From NCBI GenBank assembly GCA_036262035.1, contig DATAJS010000031.1, positions 1-64,000 on the forward strand: 64,000 bases of DNA, read 5' to 3'. Under the pieces are notes generated by a model, which saw nothing but the letters and a program-made list of their open reading frames with translations, was not told the DNA's origin and made no database searches. The translations under genes and the position numbers were made by a program. Position 1 is the stretch's first letter. Every line of letters begins with the position of its first letter. Source of the stretch: Burkholderiales bacterium. GTDB taxonomy: Bacteria; Pseudomonadota; Gammaproteobacteria; Burkholderiales; SG8-41. This document shows positions 62,116-64,000 of this stretch, piece after piece.

Positions 62116-63077
62116 TCAGCAAAGCGCGTTCGTGTGGTTGTGAGTCTGTAAGATTACCAACTGGACTGTTCTCTGAATCCTCGATCCTGAATCCCGCATA
62201 CAAGGGGCGCTTCGCGCCCTCTCCCACCGGTCCGCTGCACGCAGGCTCGCTCGTCGCCGCGGTCGCGAGCTATCTCGACGCCCGCGCGAACGGCGGTGAA
62301 TGGCGGGTGCGCATCGAGGACGTGGACACGCCGCGCACCGTCGCCGGCGCTTCCGATGACATCCTGCGCACGCTGGAGGCGTTCGGCATGGCGTGGGATG
62401 GCGAGGTCATCTATCAGAGCGCGCGCGGCGGTGCTTACGGCGCGGCGCTCGACGCGCTGCGCACGCAGGACAAGGTCTACCCCTGCGGCTGCACGCGCCG
62501 CGAGATCGCCGATTCGGCGGTCGCCGGCATCGAAGGTTACGTCTATCCCGGCACGTGCAGGAACGGGCTCGCGCCCGGGCGCGAAGCGCGCGCGTGGCGA
62601 GTGCGCACCGAGGGAACGAAGGTCGCTTTCGACGATGCGATCCAGGGGCGCGTCGAGCACGACCTCGAGCGCGATATCGGCGACTTCGTGCTGTATCGCG
62701 CCGACCGCATCTATGCGTACCAGCTCGCGGTGGTCGTCGACGACGCCGAGCAGGGCATCACGCACGTCGTGCGCGGCGCGGACCTGCTCGAATCGTCGCC
62801 GCGGCAGATCTACCTCCAGCAGCTCCTCGGTTTTCCGACACCGCGCTACGCGCACCTGCCCATCGCGGTGAACGCAGCCGGGCAGAAGCTCTCGAAGCAG
62901 ACCCTCGCGCCTGCGATCGACACCTCACGCGCGGCGGCGGAGCTCACGCGCGCACTGGCATTCCTGGGCCACGAGGTGCCCGCGGGAGAATCGAGCCTGG
63001 ATGAGATCTGGCGCTGGGCGCGCGCGAGCTGGCGGCTGGACCGCGTCCCGCGGGTGCGCGCGATTCCCGTGGATTAA
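62103..63077 (+). CDS. gluQ: Glutamyl-Q tRNA(Asp) synthetase (GluQ-RS)
   Basis: A glutamyl-tRNA synthetase-like catalytic domain without the anticodon domain. It glutamylates queuosine at position 34 of tRNA(Asp). GRFAPSPTGPLHAGSLVAAV contains the class I HIGH-like site, CGCTRREI with YPGTC is the zinc site, and KLSKQ replaces KMSKS. The frame opens at GTG 62103 with 324 residues, of which the first 34 are not family sequence. No ATG, GTG or TTG lies between that GTG and GRFAPSPTG, so the true start may be a rare codon or the N-terminus may have been altered. The stop overlaps that of the convergent amidotransferase gene. Confidence 0.88.
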
Positions 63078-63847
63078 GCGCCGAGCACCGGCGAGCCGTG
63101 CTCGAACGCGACGAGCTGCCCGCCGCCCATCTTCGTCCACGTCTCGTTGTCGGTGAGCGGCGTCGTCGCGATCACCGCGACCTTGTCGTCGGGTGTGGTG
63201 ACCGCGTTGAAATCGACCGTGACGTCCTGGTCGATGAGGTGCGCCTGCGCGAACGGCGCGTGGCGCAGGATGTAGCAGAGGTTGTCGTAGCAGTGCGCGA
63301 AGAAGTAATCGCCGTTCGACAGCAGATAGTTGAAGCGGCCGTGCTGCGCGATCTCGCGCGTCACCTCGACCAGCAGCGCATAGGCGTCCGGCAGCGACGG
63401 CGGGCCGCCGGGAAACGCGTCGCGCAACCGTTCGAGCATGTAGCAGAACGCGAGCTCGCTGTCGGTCGTGCCGACGGGCTGGTAGTAGCCGCGCAGGTCC
63501 GGCTCGAACGTCTTCACCGTGCCGTTGTGCGCGAAGATCCAGTAGCGACCCCACAGCTCGCGCACGAATGGATGCGTGTTCTCCAGCGCGACCACGCCCT
63601 GGGTCGCGCGGCGGATATGCGCGACGACGTTCATCGAGCGTATCGGGTAGTTGCGCACGAGCGCGGCGATCGGCGACTCCACCGCGGATTTCGAATCGAT
63701 GAAGACGCGCGCGCCGCGGCCTTCGAAGAACGCGATCCCCCAGCCGTCGGCGTGATTGTCGGTCGCCCCGCCGCGGCGATGGAAACCTTCGAAGGAAAAG
63801 CAGATGTCAGTGGGCACGTTGCAGTTCATGCCGAGGAGCTGGCACAT
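63074..63847 (-). CDS. Class II glutamine amidotransferase (YafJ-like)
   Basis: A 257-residue Ntn-hydrolase. Cys2 after Met removal is the nucleophile (MCQLLGMN). NHADGWGIAFFEG, VVAHIRRATQGVVALENTHPF and WIFAHNGTVKTFEP are the family motifs. No synthase domain is attached, so the acceptor of the released ammonia is unknown; relatives include EgtC and YafJ. The TAA overlaps the gluQ stop on the opposite strand. Confidence 0.88.
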   Translation of the reverse strand: MCQLLGMNCNVPTDICFSFEGFHRRGGATDNHADGWGIAFFEGRGARVFIDSKSAVESPIAALVRNYPIRSMNVVAHIRRATQGVVALENTHPFVRELWGRYWIFAHNGTVKTFEPDLRGYYQPVGTTDSELAFCYMLERLRDAFPGGPPSLPDAYALLVEVTREIAQHGRFNYLLSNGDYFFAHCYDNLCYILRHAPFAQAHLIDQDVTVDFNAVTTPDDKVAVIATTPLTDNETWTKMGGGQLVAFEHGSPVLGA

Positions 63848-63858
63848 GGCGTCGCTCC

Positions 63859-63999
63859 TCAGGCCGACGGCGCCCGGCGCGCCGCCTTGCGCCGCGCCGC
63901 TTCGCGCACGAGCTCGGCGACCCGCGGTCCCGCGCCCTGCGCCGCACGCGCGCCCGCCGCGATGTTCTCGCGCTTCGCGCTGAAGTCGAGGAGCCGCGT
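63859..63999 (-). CDS. Partial gene, C-terminal 46 residues
   Basis: The reading frame enters from the right edge and ends at the TGA 63859-63861. The visible product, LLDFSAKRENIAAGARAAQG then GPRVAELVREAARRKAARRA, is Ala/Arg-rich and helical. It lies 11 bases upstream of the amidotransferase start, so they may be cotranscribed. I do not recognise the family from this fragment. Confidence 0.5.
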   Translation of the reverse strand, partial: TRLLDFSAKRENIAAGARAAQGAGPRVAELVREAARRKAARRAPSA

Positions 64000-64000
64000 A

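Overview
The window is high-GC chromosomal DNA, apparently from an uncultured betaproteobacterium close to Burkholderiales. This is inferred from gene content: a Bug-type tripartite tricarboxylate transporter receptor, a Gram-negative trimeric porin, homodimeric AceE, RlmJ, GluQ-RS and a large hopanoid locus. Genes are densely packed, with many 4-base start/stop overlaps. No rRNA, tRNA or CRISPR array was seen. The only trace of a classical mobile element is the 3' end of an IS630-family transposase at the left edge.

Positions 0.3-16.9 kb form a hopanoid locus in four transcription blocks. hpnL-hpnO-CDP-alcohol phosphatidyltransferase (+) converges on squalene synthase-shc-hpnG-copC-copD (-), whose five genes are chained by 4-base overlaps. 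hpnH-hpnB-hpnM (+) leaves divergently and converges on hpnN-mlaA (-). Together they would make squalene, cyclise it to hopene, add and trim the adenosyl side chain, aminate it, and move the lipid toward the outer membrane. A single large squalene synthase is present and no hpnC/D/E was seen. A small lipoprotein, a two-component system and an MFS transporter follow.

Positions 21-36 kb are mostly housekeeping: a MazG-like pyrophosphohydrolase with rlmJ, a Bug receptor with a cupin, hrpA, a YbhB protein, a translationally coupled pair of ribosome-hibernation factor and bacterial eRF1-like protein (baeRF), a lipoprotein aminopeptidase with a phosphatase, a hydroxyacyl-CoA dehydrogenase, a TSUP permease, and an Lrp regulator with an aminotransferase. 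Positions 36-50.8 kb carry an orphan aceE, a decayed alpha/beta hydrolase, cupin, VOC and nitrilase-fold enzymes, a PLD-TVP38 fusion coupled to an EEP nuclease, a cobalt-type nitrile hydratase operon, a lipoprotein, a porin and a TPP enzyme. Positions 50.8-64 kb carry a nitroreductase, a CPA2 antiporter, a DedA-rhodanese fusion with an in-frame UGA at a probable cysteine position, a LigB-type dioxygenase, a thioredoxin, NDH-2, PabB, a TIM-barrel isomerase, FrmA, a GT39-like protein, GluQ-RS and a class II amidotransferase.

Two themes run across the window. First, intergenic spaces are filled with short nested repeats (outer arms like CCGCCAAGGACGCAAAGGA and inner arms like GTCATTGCGAGGAGCG, with other payloads). 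These often supply the stop codon of the adjoining gene, and one repeat arm sits in frame inside hrpA. Second, two protein-level observations stand out: the candidate selenocysteine codon in the DedA-rhodanese gene, which is followed by a plausible SECIS-like hairpin, and the HPF-baeRF operon, which resembles parts of a dormancy system.
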